A DNA stretch of 64,000 nucleotides from Lytechinus pictus (lineage: Eukaryota > Echinodermata > Echinoidea > Temnopleuroida > Toxopneustidae), in contig NC_087246.1 of the NCBI RefSeq assembly GCF_037042905.1, forward strand, positions 31,672,001 through 31,736,000, in the 5' to 3' direction. How positions within the stretch are numbered: the stretch's first letter is position 1; each line of letters starts with the position of its first letter. Below are positions 42,766-54,821 of the stretch, one piece after another. Made by a program: the position numbers and the translations under genes. The notes below the pieces were generated by a model. The model had not been told where the DNA came from. It ran no database searches and was given only the letters and a program-made list of their open reading frames with translations.

Positions 42766-45700
42766 CATATTAAAAAAGAAAGAAAGTGAGAACATCAGCT
42801 TACTTGCTGCATCATGACTTGACATGCATAAAATGATAGAGATAAAATGTCAAATTCTATTAACTTCCTTAGTTTTCAACAGGTTTTGAAGAAAATGTTT
42901 CAGTGATTTGCTTGCTCTATTTGAGTCCATTCAATTCATGTTATCATCAGCCTGAGCCTTAAAATAGTTGAAAGATGAAGGGTTCATTGAACTTTGATTT
43001 ATTATCCGTACATTATGTTAACCTGTATTCTTTCATATACATGAATATTGTAGAATCTTGACTTTTTGGAAAGACTAAATTAATTCATTATCTTTAGTAG
43101 AAATATATAACACTCTCTTGTCTCTGCTTTCTTACATATTGCTGTTTTTGCCAAATCACATTACTTGAATATATAATACATCAACAATAAACCTTAAACT
43201 AACATGAAAAGAGAATGCAAGATATAAATGTATATGTATATTGTTATTGAACTCTCAAATTTATAAATTGTTTGCCATGTTGTTTACGATGCTACATTTG
43301 TTTAGTGAAAACAATACTGCAGAGGTGAATGGATTCTATTGCTGATTTAAATGGAAATCAAAATGAGTGTTTTAGAATACTGCATTTAAAATGTTTTTAT
43401 CATTTTCAAGAAAATTGTCTTATTAAAAAAATAAAGAATAAAGTTAGTTATGAACCTGAAAATTTGATTACTCAAAATAAATCTAAGTATGCATTTGTGT
43501 CATTTACTTAACATTCCTAGTTGTCAAGAATTCCTACTAGTTTTCTTTCCTCTGCCCCCCTCCCCTCCTCTCTCTCTCTCTTTCACTTTGTCCCTTTCCC
43601 CTCTCTCATCTTTCAATAAAATCTAAATATACCTTGCACACTACATGTGAATATCATTGGCGTATATAGTCAGAAACATAAGTCTAACTCTTTAAGATGA
43701 TACATAATAAAGGTCATGAAAATTATTGTACGAGAATTTCGCTTTCGTCTTTTGTTAGTTCAAGAGTTAAATCAACAAATAAGGGAGACGGAGAGGGAAA
43801 GAGAGAGAAAGAAAGAAAAGGGGTGGGGGTATATAGAGAGCAAGAGGGTGGGGCATGATATATAGAGAGGGGGATATAGAGAGAGAGGGAGGGGGATAGA
43901 GAGAGAGAGAGAGAGAGATAGAGGGAGGGGGTAGAGAGAGGGGGAGAGAGAGAAATAGGATTAAAAAAACATAATGTGAGAAGGAGGGGGGAGGGGTTCC
44001 TCTTTGGAAAGAAATCAACTACAAATAACTTTTAGGCATTGATCAAACAATGGTAGATATTTCACTAATAGAATCAACATCTAGAAGTTTTCAATCAGTG
44101 AAAGTGATATAAAATAAAAATACAACAGAATTCTCATTAAAAACATACTGTTTATCAAATATATTTAATTTGTCAGAAAAAAAACCAGTTAAAAATATGT
44201 AGAAGAATTGCAGTCTGGAAAAACCAAATCGTACATTTAAAAGTCTTGAATTATTACTTTCAAGTTGTAGTGGACAAGGACAAATTTCCAATTAAATCAA
44301 CATTTGAGATTACTAAGACGAAAATACTGTCCAAAGACACCATGTCTCTGGATGATGATGTACGTGAATGTAAAATTAATAATCAATTATCAAGATACTC
44401 CTTCATGATAGGTTTGATTAGTACCTCTGGAGAGAAATCATGAAAGAAAAATGGTTTCAACTGTACACGATCATGCCAATAAATATGGGAGTCTTATTAC
44501 TATATTGGAAATAAATACTGAATTGAATGGAATATATTATTCTTCTCAATATTATTCCATGACAGCTTTGATAATATTGATTCCTTCCTACCTGCCATTT
44601 GAATGTAGATCATCATTCTGAATATATCAAATTAACTCCCAAGTCCCAAATAACTTCTCACCTGAAAAACCCAGTCCCTCTTGCCTTCGCCGAAAACAAA
44701 TCTCTCTTGAGGAGAGTTTTTTTGAAGGACACCTGCCCTAGAGTCTGTGGGAGTACTAGACCCTGGCTTTTGTGAATGGGAGGAAGGTCAGATCAGGAAT
44801 CACCAAATGGTCTGCCATCTCCGATCCTGTACCAGAACTACACACTGCAAGTGATCTTCAAGGTTTTCATCACCAAAGATGAATCCTCAACACTGGACAC
44901 AAAGAGCAAGTTGAGAGGCATATGGTGGCTCACTGATAAAGCGGCAGACTGATGCAGGATCATGCAATCTCTGGCCTAAGATGTAAATATAACCTTCGGC
45001 AAATGCCAGGCAATCACTTTAGGATTTATGCTATAATTGAGGATTATTTTCATTATCATTATTATCATTATATTCATAAATAGATGAAAATACCTCCGGT
45101 TCAAATATGAGTTATCCTCTGGGAGGGGTGTTGTATGACCTATTTTAAGCTGTTTCTCGTTATCTTCCTATGCCAAAAAAAATAAAATAATAATTTTGAA
45201 AATCATTGGAGTGCTTGCTTCTGGTTGGAGCAGTACTGGGTTGGAGGGGGGCATTTTATCGTATGATCCTCAGTCTTCAGAGCTGTAGAAAGGCTTACGT
45301 GAGAAGCTATGATCTGCTACTGTTATGTAGCTATCTGCATGCTTCTGCTACCCCAAACAGACTGAACCAGAGCGCTTATCTTGCAGAATCTTGACAACTT
45401 GGTTACAGTTAAAAGACATGACTGATAACTGTAAAGAGATTCATCTGATTGGTAGAATTCAATTCGAACAAATTTTCCTCTTTTCACAATCATTTACACC
45501 CGTGATCCTTCGCCTACTCGTTTCAGTAGGCTTCTTCACACTAACGCTGACTCGACGTAGATGGGGGTAGTATCGGTAGCGCGAAAGTCCGTGAGAATGG
45601 GAATGTACGGAGTAATAAGTTTATATTGTCCAGCGTCTTGTTCATGAATGTGCCTGGTTCTCATCTGGATGTAAATGACCGGCATTTTGTGTATTTATTG

Positions 45701-46141
45701 TCATCTCTGGCTAGGATCTGGCTCTTATTCCAATTTAGCGAGTGATTCCTTTGGGCTACATTGTCACTAATAGCAGACTTAGAAAGGGTTGATTCAGCCT
45801 CCTTCTTTCTTGATCTTGCAAAGCCCACTTCACAAGAAAAAAAAAATTCCCGAATTGATTGTGAAAAGAAGAAAATTTGTTCGACATGACGGATTTACTT
45901 ACCACACATTACCATGCTGTTTATTTAAACCAGGTGGCACTGACTCATTAGAGTAATGGTAATAAAGTCATCCAGGAAGATGATATAATGTCCTCACAGT
46001 CCCTTGCATTAACAAATCAACCAATGTCAAGAGTTTTATACCATTCTGATGGTGTTCTATAATTTGAATCCTGAGTGCATTGCAGCAACATTTACTTGTG
46101 ACAGTCGTACAGTTCATTACAAATGAAAATACGAGATGATC
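42766..46141. other. Intergenic DNA between TRIM copies, no gene recognised
   Basis: Contains pyrimidine-rich sequence (43547-43612), a GAGAGA-rich low-complexity block (43780-43955), and at 44925-45000 a 'ggtggctcactgataaagcg' segment that may be a worn SINE head. The rest of this 3.4 kb shows no protein, RNA or element boundary that I can support. Confidence 0.4.
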
Positions 46142-46636
46142 GGGGGGGGGGGGGCGTCAAATATATTGCCGTACACACGCTAGGCCAAATTATTTCCAAA
46201 CACCCCCTAAACGAGTTTTTCTCTGTGTGCAAAATAGACCCCCTAAACAAGTTTTTCGCGGGTTTTATGTACACATTATGGCCCCTAAACAAGTTTTTCG
46301 CGGGCTTTATTGACACATTATGGCCCCTTAACAAGTTGTCGCCAGAATATGACCCCCGGGAAAAAGCTTGGGGGGAAAAATCATACCCTAAACAGTTTTG
46401 GCTAGTCTTTAAAAAAAAGCTTTGGAAAAAACATACCCTAAATACGTTTGACCCTGCGATTGATCATTGACCAGTCTTTCAAAACTACCCCTTTAAAAAA
46501 AAAAAAATCGGTGTTTTTGATATCCTTAACGAGTGCACGCGCGGCCCGGGTTCAAAACTGAAAAACCTTTTAAACGCGTTTTTTTTATCAAGCGTGTGTA
46601 CAGCAATATATTTGACTGCCCCCCCCCCCCCCGGAC
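46142..46636. mobile_element. Foldback element with poly-G/poly-C ends
   Basis: Left end: a G run then cgtcaaatatattgccgtac, acacgct. Right end: agcgtgtgtacagcaatata, tttgactg, then a C run. The ~40-bp termini pair with few mismatches. Inside, 'cccctaaacaagtttttcgcg' -like words repeat three to four times (46205-46340). Non-coding. Confidence 0.75.
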
Positions 46637-46711
46637 GCGCGTTTCCGTTTTACACCCTGGCGAAGGCATTTTCCGCAAAAATAGCCACAAAGCGACTAGT
46701 GAAGAGTCTAC

Positions 46712-47034
46712 ACACGTCGCTGGTTGCAGCGTGCGACACAGGCGAGTCCCACACCACCGCATGCAATCTACACAGTTACTGATTAGAGCATGGAGCTATT
46801 AATAGCTCTATGATTAGAGCATAGAGTTCCTCGGCACTTCATGTACAGAGAGCAGATGAGTGGAATCCGAACATGCTTTTGCAGTTGCGTTTTTTTAATG
46901 AAAAGTTATGAAAAAGTTGTTTTTCTAAAAATTAATTATTAACTAAATGAATAGAATGGCAGACAAAATAAAAATAAACAGATACATATAATAGAAAGAA
47001 AATTGAATTTTGATGGATTGATACACTTAGATGC
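46712..47034. other. No gene recognised
   Basis: Unique-looking sequence with a local repeat (gattagagcatggagctatt / gattagagcatagagttcct at 46783-46830). Confidence 0.35.
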
Positions 47035-47119
47035 TGAATGATAGATAAAGAAGACTGATAAATAGATAGAGACATAGATAGATAGATATAAATAGAGAGA
47101 AAGACAGATAGATGGATAT

Positions 47120-47182
<63 letters not shown>

Positions 47183-48300
47183 TAGAGAGAGAAAGACAGA
47201 CAGATGGATAGATAGATAGATAGATAGATAGAGAGAGAGATAGATAATTTGAGAGATAGATAGATGTTAGATAGATAAAGAATGAGACAGAGAAGATTAA
47301 CAGATAGATAGATACTGTAGTTACATAGATAGATAGATAGATAGATAGATAGTTAGATAGAGAGAGATAGAATTTGAGAGATAGATATATAGACGGATAG
47401 ACAGAAAAAGACAGACAGATGGATAGATAGATAGAGAGAGAGAGAGAATTTGAGAGACAGACAGACAGATGGATAGAGAGAATTCGAGAGATAGATAGAC
47501 GGATAGAGAGAAATAGAGAGAGAGAGAGAAAAAGACAGACAGATGGATAGAGAGAATTTAAGACATATATATATATATATATATTGGATTTATTGCAATA
47601 AAAACTATCAAAATACAATCACAAGCAGTCAAAGACTGAAATAAGTGAATGTTTACATACAAATAAAATCATAACAAAATATAAAGTAAACATTATAAAT
47701 AAATATCAAATACAATACAAAAGAAATGTATCATAAATAAATACAAAAGGCCAAAAGTACTACAGAGTGTCACCAAAGAAGAAAAATGCGGAATGAAAGA
47801 TTAAGAAGAAAGAGGAAAGAGGTGAGAGAAGGGAAAGAAATTGGGATAAGACAAAGAGAAGGGAAAGCAAGAGGTGGACTTTGAAAGAGAATAGGAGGCA
47901 CCGAGGAGGCAACCTTCAGAAAAAAACTCATTATGCAATACAAGACATTTAACAATGGTAACAAGTAAATAAAGTAGTAATTGAATCGAATCGAGCACAA
48001 AAAAGGGAAAAGTAGAGCTGAGGAAATAGACTCCCGAAGGAAGTCGAAGCAGTGTTGATATTGCACATAAATAGATTAATAGATGGATAGAGAGACAGAT
48101 GGATAGATAGAGAATTTGAGAGATAGATGTTAGATGGATAGATAGATAGATAGACAGATAGATAGGTAGATAGAGAATGAGAGAGACAGAGTAGATAGAC
48201 AAATTGACAGATAGATATATCATGTAGTTCCATAGATTGATTTATAACATAGATAGTGGATAGACTGATATGATAGATATAAGGATAGATATAATATGAA
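47035..48300. repeat. GATA-type tetranucleotide microsatellite in two blocks
   Basis: (GATA)n/(GACA)n/(GAGA)n sequence fills about 47035-47563 and 48070-48300, with a (TA)n run at 47565-47585. Between them, 47580-48065 is a non-repetitive insert starting attggatttattgcaataaa. It looks like the reverse complement of a transcript 3' end (AATAAA-type signal on the minus strand) and may be an inserted retroelement tail. The Ser/Ile/Tyr/Leu-rich frames are repeat artefacts. Confidence 0.9.
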
Positions 48301-48636
48301 GAAAAAAAGGTAATTATGTGTTTTATTTTTCAATATTTTAGCTATTATTCGTTTTCATTTATATAAACGATCATGTGCGATAAAGTAAAAAAATATATAA
48401 TAATAATGGAGCCAACGTAGTTCAGCGGAACAACCAAAATACAGAGACTGCAAAGCGTTTGGTCTATAAGCTCAGCTGCATTTGCACGTATGTTTCTGCG
48501 GATATCTTCGGTGCGGACTTTTGGATCGAGCGCCCAGCTGATTATGTAAACAAACGTAGACGTAGACTCTTCACTAGTCGCTTTGTGGCTATTTTTCCGG
48601 AAAATGCCTTCGCCAGGGTGTAAAACGGAAACGCGC

Positions 48637-48916
48637 CCCCCGGATGATCCGAGCACTCAGTCGTTTCGCTCCCATTGTAAGAAAAGGTTTCTGAAAGGAT
48701 TATGGATAGAAAATACAACAATCTGGTTTAGCATTGATACTTCATCAACAAAGTTATAATCACAGTGATAGAAATGTGCTAAAATGCCAAAAGGAAATAC
48801 AGCAAACTTAGATGTACAGTGTATGCCTAAATCATTTATCACTTACAGTGCTCTGAGTCAAAAAGTGATATTACATACTACTTGCCAGTGATTTCTCGAA
48901 GAATTATATATATCGG
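48637..48916. other. Short intergenic stretch
   Basis: About 280 bp with no recognised feature. Confidence 0.35.
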
Positions 48917-49507
48917 TTAAAGGGATGGTCCGGGCTGAAAGTATTTATAGCTTAATAAATAAAGTAGAATTCACTGAGCAAAATGCCGAAAATTTTATCA
49001 AAATCGGATAACAAATAACAAAGTTATTGAATTTTAAAATTTAGCAATATTTTGTGAAAACAGTCGTTATGAATATTCATTAGGTGGGCTGATGATGTCA
49101 CATCCCCACTTGTTCTTTTGTATTTTAGTATATGAAATTAGGTTTATTCAATTTTTTCCTCCAAGAACTAGAAAAATTGGATTGACAACTGATTTAGTGC
49201 ATTTTATATTTATTCCTGCAACTTATTTCATTATAAGGGAGACATATCATTCACACAAGTATGAAATAATGAAAAAATATGATTTTATGCAATAACATAA
49301 GAAAACGGAAAGTGGAGATGTGACATCATCAGCCCACCTAATGAATATTCATGACGACTCATGTTTTCACAAAATATTGCTAAACTTTAAACTTGAATAA
49401 CTTTATTATTTGTTATCCGATTTTGATGAAATTTTCGGCATTTTGCTCAGTGAATTCTATTCTATGTATTTAGATATAAATATTTTCAGCCCGGATCATC
49501 CCTTTAA
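48917..49507. mobile_element. Foldback MITE, gggatggtccgggctgaaa family, copy 2
   Basis: The left end ttaaagggatggtccgggct pairs with agcccggatcatccctttaa at the right. Same length and same inner words (gaatattcattaggtgggct; atcggataacaaataac) as the copy at 11843-12430. Confidence 0.9.
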
Positions 49508-49707
49508 TAAACACAGTCTTGTCACATACATGCACGAACGTTCTTGAAAAATGAAATTATATGATTGAGCTCTCGCTCGCGTCGTTTGCGTATATAAACT
49601 TGTATAAATAAATATTTCTGAAAGGATATGGTGTGAAAATTCTGACCTATGATATTTTGAGTCATTAAAAGCGTAATTCAGAATTTAATTGATCAGACTT
49701 GCAAACC

Positions 49708-49925
49708 CAGTGGCGTAATACACCAAAATTTTTGAGGGGGCTCGATACAGCGTATCGCATAAAAGTAATTTCGACATTTTTCATTACAAAAATCCAAGTT
49801 TGTGATAGATTTTGACATAATAGTCAGAAAATAACATCACATTCTACCCTTATCTCTTTCCTTTTCTCTTTTTTTTTAAATCTTAGGTCGTGAAAAATGG
49901 GGGGGGGGGGGAAGGGACCAAGAGC
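49708..49925. mobile_element. hAT-like fragment, cagtggcgtaat end
   Basis: Begins cagtggcgtaatacacc, close to the terminus of the intact element at 5012, followed by 'gggggctcgatac' and a long G run near 49900-49912. The right terminus is not clear. Confidence 0.45.
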
Positions 49926-50629
49926 CCCTCATCTGTACATCAGTGCGAAAACCTGCATAAATACTAAAGCATTCGATCGCTCGCATTAAAAGTACTGAGG
50001 CATGAATAGTTTTCAGAAATTATTACATTCCTGCACATTCAATTCCAACTATACCGTTTAATTCCCAAGAAATTTGTATTAAAGCACTTTAAAATCGCGA
50101 CATTTATAGTCCATTTTAGTCCTTACCCTCGCCGAGGATCTCACATTGTAACTAAATTGTGCCCCTTCAAGATTTACCTCCCCTTAAATATATAAAGACC
50201 TTTCATCCCTTCTGTTTTGCTTCTTAATTTTATTTAGCTTATATCACCACTGCCCTTCCCTTACTCATGTTCAACCCTGGATCCATCCCAGGGGAGCATT
50301 TCATATCGCTGTTTTTATCCTACAATATTACCCTAGTATCAGTGCTTTTTATTGTCAGCCAATCAAAATCGTGGAAAGTTGTTAAATTTGACAAGTTGTC
50401 AGATGTGACAGCCTGTCAGACATGAAATGTTGATGAAATGCTATCACACGATAAAGATTTGATTTGTTTCATTATATTTCTCGTGTTTATTTTTTTCAAA
50501 TCTCCTTTTCTATACATTAAGTCACAAGCCGATATGAAAACAAACAAACAATAAGGTCTAGAGGCCTGTGATCATAAGTATACTAATAGGTCAGAACACC
50601 ACCACCGTCACGTTCATTATTTTAATTTT
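49926..50629. other. No gene recognised
   Basis: About 700 bp of AT-rich sequence. A short GTTGTCAGA / TGACAGCCTGTCAGA inverted pattern occurs near 50395-50422. Confidence 0.35.
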
Positions 50630-50840
50630 TGATAATGTCAAGAACTATTTGATATAGCAAAGGTCGGTGGAAATTCCCCGTCATTTGAACAGACTGCATA
50701 TAAAATGTAAAATTCGTTCACGATTATCATAATTCTGATATGCATAACTGTGTGTGGACATGGTGGAGGACTGAGACCAATAATCTTGCATTTATATAGA
50801 ACGAAATCAACTGCTGGAATTAACGGATATATAGACAAAG
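50630..50840 (+). pseudogene. Orphan TRIM-type promoter and first exon without a coding exon
   Basis: The order matches the two TRIM promoters: caaaggtcggtgg followed by GGAAATTCCC (50669-50678, NF-kB-like), then a 'gattatcataattctgat' segment, a TATA-like tttatatag (50792-50799), and a donor atagacaaag|gtgagtaaa at 50840/50841. No RING/B-box coding exon exists between here and TRIM copy 2's promoter. It is best read as the remains of a third duplicated gene, or as a promoter that now drives something else. Confidence 0.55.
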
Positions 50841-51227
50841 GTGAGTAAATTGAACTATTCTTCTATTTTTGTAAGTGTATGCATATTTTACGCACATTGA
50901 AGTTGTAGGATTCAGGTGGGGCATAATGGAATAGACCTTATCAACGAAAAAAAGACAATGGCACTGACAATTTCAGATACATTTCTTTGTACTTTTTTTT
51001 TATATCAACGACAATAACGACAATTTATGAATTACCAGGTGTAAATTCCAGAGAAATTCGAATTTATTTTTCCAAAAGACAAATCCCTTTTGTCCCACCA
51101 CTTGGGCAAAATGAAACTCCCCCTTTTATGGCACTCTTCATTGGGTCTTCATCCCATGTCTGTCTTGTCACGGTTTTCCGCTTGTAGTTCCTGACCATCT
51201 TTACGACGACCTGCAAACAATACACCC
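50841..51227. other. Former intron-like sequence after the orphan exon
   Basis: Follows the donor without recognisable coding content. 'tttatatcaacgacaataacg' near 51000 weakly resembles the intron word 'tttatatcaacagcaacgg' of TRIM copy 2. Confidence 0.3.
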
Positions 51228-51295
51228 ACTGGCGGATCCAGGAGGGGGGGGGGGCACAGCCGGCCCGTGCCCCCCCCCCCTTTGAGAAGCAAAGG
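51228..51295. mobile_element. hAT-like end fragment with G/C runs
   Basis: cactggcggatccagg is followed by a G run, 'gcacagccggcccgtgc' and a C run. Typical look of the hAT-like family ends in this window, but only some 70 bp remains. Confidence 0.5.
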
Positions 51296-52219
51296 TTCAT
51301 AATAGTAAACAGCGTTTTTGCTGTGTAATAATCTAACTATTCTTGTACAAAACTAATAATCACTAGATTAGAGGTAATCTTGGAGATTTTCAATAAATAT
51401 CTGGACTAAAGATTAATAAAAATAAACCATTTATTTTACATTTCAAGCCTACTCATGTGGAAACTCTTTCCCATCTGGAAAGAAAGTTGGTATTGCGTAA
51501 AATATCAACTAAGCAAAAAAAATTCTCTATCATATCATATTCATTTAAACATATCTTTCGACCATATAAAACATAACACAACATAAAATGCTTTAATTAT
51601 ATACATAAATAAAGATCCAAAAATGTATGATTTTAATACAGCATAATCAATATAATATCAACAACATAATTATATTTCTCCATCTATTGTCAAATGATAC
51701 AAATTTATTATTTTTAACATAAAAAAATGTTCTAAAGAACGAAGCAAAATTATTAAATTATTAAATTGGTGGAAAGAAATTAGACCTCACATCTATTGGA
51801 AGCATCCACTTGGTAGACATTCTGTATATTCAAAATTAATTAATTAATATGAACGCTCTATCACTAGTGCCTGATTGGTATCCAAAACAAAATGTATCAT
51901 GTTTATGGCGAGAGAAGGACACAAAATATTTTCTTTCTTGATTATGGGGTTTAAAAAATGCTTACTCTTTGTTGTATACAAATGGTTATGTGGATCAGAG
52001 AACTGGTCAGGTGACCAAGTATCTGGTGTTATATAAATGTAAGTATTATAAAGAACATCAGGAATAAAAGAACTGAAATCTTTCTCAGTAATAGGTTTAT
52101 TAAGAAGGTAGGAAACACAAATTGTCATAAAAATCTTTTTTTCTCAAAAAATACCTTTGAACTGCGCCATTTTATCGATAAAGAAGGGGCGTTTAAGTCA
52201 GATACTTATTTTAGATGTA
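51296..52219. other. Intergenic; one unexplained open segment
   Basis: The minus strand at 51844-52128 is open for 94 codons and contains Pro/Asn/His-rich words such as PDTWSPDQFSDPHNH. It lies close to LINE debris and may be a relic of a mobile element, but I recognise no family. The remaining ~550 bp is AT-rich. Confidence 0.3.
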
Positions 52220-52403
52220 TACACTCTTAAAAATGTTGGGCAACATACTGTCCACACAATTGGTTAAACTTTATCAAATTCTGGGTAGTTTTAAACCAAT
52301 AATGTGTGCTTTTGGTGAAAACTACACAGTATTAGTTGAAAACAACCCAGAGATGGATAATTTTTTTTGTGGACAGTATGTTACCCAACATTTCAAGAGT
52401 GTA
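52220..52403. mobile_element. CACTCTTAAAAATGTTGGG MITE, copy 2, with TA target duplication
   Basis: The element 52222-52401 starts cactcttaaaaatgttgggc and ends caacatttcaagagtg, flanked on both sides by TA. Internal words (ttttaaaccaataatg, acccagagatggataa) match the copy at 41225. A TA duplication is typical of Tc1/mariner-class and some other transposases. Confidence 0.8.
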
Positions 52404-52439
52404 GGACTTGGTAAAGGTGAAATATGAGCCATTCATGAT

Positions 52440-53136
52440 ATATTTTCAGACACTCCAACAGAAAGTTGAATTAAGGAAGCATATTAGAATTGAAGATCTA
52501 AAAATTGAATTTATTTTCTGCAATAAGTTTTCCAATTTGAATCGGTTTGTTAAAGAAAAAAAAATGTATAGAGAGTGTAAAGATGACCGAGGTTCCGGTA
52601 GCTTTTCACAATTTAGAAATAGCATATGAATTGTCCCAACATGATATTGAAAAAGGAATTTTATCGTTGAAGATGGAACACATTGGATAACAAATTGAGA
52701 GAATTTCAATTTAAGTTATCATACAACATTATTTATGTGAACCACAATTGGACAGAGTTCACTTTGTAACAAAATAATATAGAATGTTCATTTGGTAAAA
52801 TTATAAAGTTGAGGAAACCTACAATCATATATTTTTCGAGTGTGAAAAAGTGGAAATGGTATGGACTTGTTTAATGAATTTGTTTAATCTTCCACTAGTA
52901 ATTCTTAATTACTCAAGTTGAAAAGAAATTTATATTGATTTAGATGTGATAGATTATGATTTGTTTTATTGATTAAAAATAATGTTTAATGTACAATGCA
53001 AGGGGGAAATATAAGCTTCCAACTGCGTTTGAAATACGAGAAAGGTATTACTGAAAAGCACAGAAAAAGAACAAAAGATTTCGATCGAGCGGAAAACGTT
53101 AACGAGAGACTTGAAAAAATGGGAAAACCTTAAATG
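52440..53136 (+). mobile_element. Decayed L1/Tx1-like LINE, C-terminal part
   Basis: Broken plus-strand frames give LREFQFKLSYNIIYVN (about 52696-52743), then ETYNHIFFECEKVEMVW (about 52814-52866), and end near 53136 in KKWENLK. The order 'lReFQfKLlh.ii.tN', 'CsFC…ET..HlFfeC..v..fW' and a lysine-rich '.KW' end is the C-terminal plan of L1/Tx1-type LINE ORF2 proteins, including the Cys/His knuckle. Stops and frameshifts are present; the endonuclease and RT core are missing. Confidence 0.6.
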
Positions 53137-54304
53137 AGAGGAGGGGGGGGGGGGGTTAATACATCCTACCCACGCTTCCAGTGCCAGGCGAGGATCCAAC
53201 CTTTGCCAATAGGGAGGGGGTTAAGCCATATACTCCCCGATCGGCCGCTCGAAGTTGCTTTATGTTTGTTATTTCGAAGGGGTAGTCCTAATAGTAACTT
53301 CTTTGCTTTATTCTTTTAAATCAACATAAATATATTATAATATCATAAGCCTTATTCAAATAGTGCGAGTGCGAAGCGCGAGCTAATTTTTTTTTTTTAC
53401 AATATCGTGTATTTTTTTGATCTGATTAAAGTGACCTGTTTAGGACATGCTTGCAGTTAGACACGACGTTACACATTTCAACACTCAAATAATGCGAACG
53501 CAAACGCGAGCTGGACATTTCTACCAAAATAATGGAAGTTCTAAGCACTTTTTGTAATCGTGAAGCGGATAGATATAAAATTAAACAATTGATGCGAGCG
53601 CGAAGCGTGAGCGGAAAAATTCGAGATTTAAACCTAAAAAAAACCCGCGGGATACTATTCATGTTTTGTAAATCATGAACAGAATAAGTAATTGGGAATC
53701 TTCCTACATTAATAATGCGAGCGCAAAGCGCTCATAATTATGAATAATTATAATGTCATAAGCCTTATTTAAATACATGTAGTGCGAGCGCGAAGCGCGA
53801 GCTAATTTTATTATGAAATTTCATGTATTTTGTCATAAAATTCTGGGCAATGTTTGTGATCCTGAACACATGTATATGCAACTAAATAATTACTGCGAGC
53901 GCGAAGCGCAACAGAAATCTTTAATATACGTTTTGATCTTATTAAAGTGACCTGTTAAGGACATGCTTGCAGTTAGACATGAAGACGTTACATATTCAGC
54001 AATCAAATAATGCGAGCGCAAAGCGGGAGCTAAAATTTTTTGACATGTCTACCAAAAGAATTGAAATTCCTAGCACTTTTTGTATTCGTGAACCGGATAG
54101 GTATATAACTAAACAATTGGTGCGAGCCCGAACGGAAAAAAAAATCGAGATTTAGACCTAAAAAAAAAACCCGGAACACTCTATACATGTTTTGTAAATC
54201 ATGAAAAGGATAAGTAATTGGGAATCTTCCTATATTAATAAAGAAATGTGACATTTCTACCAAAAGAATGGAAATTCTAAGCTCTTTTGTAATCGTTAAC
54301 AGGA

Positions 54305-54531
54305 TACATTCTATAAAAACAAATTAGTCAAATTGACAAGACCAGTAGTTAGCTGTGTGCAACTGATATGGCAATCACTGATAGTCACATTTGTGACATA
54401 TATTCTAGTCAGAAGTAACTTTGTTGTAGCAAAATACGACTAGAAAATAGTCAAATGTGACTAAAAAAGCAGTTGCACCCAGCTGACCCTATCAACTAAT
54501 CATTTTTTGACCGATTTGTTTTTAGAGTGTA
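54305..54531. mobile_element. MITE with CACTCTAAAAACAAAT-type termini and TA duplication
   Basis: The element 54307-54529 starts cattctataaaaacaaat and ends atttgtttttagagtg, flanked by TA. Interior words gtgtgcaactg / cagttgcaccc and gtcacatttgtgac / tcaaatgtgac pair. The empty site is preserved in the neighbouring repeat units (accggataggtatataac at about 54093), confirming the borders. Confidence 0.8.
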
Positions 54532-54595
54532 GGTATATATAACTAAACAATTCATGCGAACGCGAAGCGTGAGCGGACAAAAAAAAAATCGAGAT

Positions 54596-54821
54596 TTATG
54601 GGGCTTTGCAAGAAACTTGCAATCAATTGCAATTCTATTTTCGTTCCCGAAATCAAGCATATGCCGTGCAATTAATTGCAAATTTGCGATTGATTGCTCA
54701 TCTGCTTCATGAAATAAGGAGTGTAATCTGATTTGCTGTAGTTAAAAGTCATTAATCAAATATAAAATTACAACAGAATATTTGCGATTGATTGCAAATA
54801 TTTTCTTGCAACACCCCCTTA
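54596..54821. mobile_element. TTGCAAGAAA MITE, copy 2, with TTA target duplication (PIF/Harbinger-like)
   Basis: The element 54599-54818 starts tggggctttgcaagaaactt and ends attttcttgcaacaccccc. TTA flanks both sides (54596-54598 and 54819-54821). The empty site gagatttagacct is seen in the sister repeat at about 54149-54161, so the insertion and its 3-bp duplication can be read directly. A TTA/TWA duplication is the PIF/Harbinger signature. Confidence 0.85.

Larger units (their letters stand above)
46637..48636. repeat. 2-kb segment bounded by 75-bp inverted repeats
   Basis: The left arm 46637-46711 (cgcgtttccgttttacaccc … gtgaagagtctac) is reproduced as reverse complement at 48562-48636 with about one to two differences. 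The interval holds the GATA microsatellites. Arm identity is much higher than for older MITEs nearby. No transposase. It may be a composite element or a local inversion-duplication. Confidence 0.75.

Noticed and set aside
44925-45000. Possible second SINE head (ggtggctcactgataaagcg)
   Set aside because: Box A is plausible but box B and a SINE body could not be identified; mentioned only within the intergenic entry.
45206-45394. 62-codon plus-strand frame
   Set aside because: No recognised motif, no splice context that extends it, and ordinary length for chance.
46932-48233. Long Ser/Ile/Tyr/Leu-rich minus-strand frames
   Set aside because: They are readings of GATA/GACA/GAGA microsatellite sequence, not genes.
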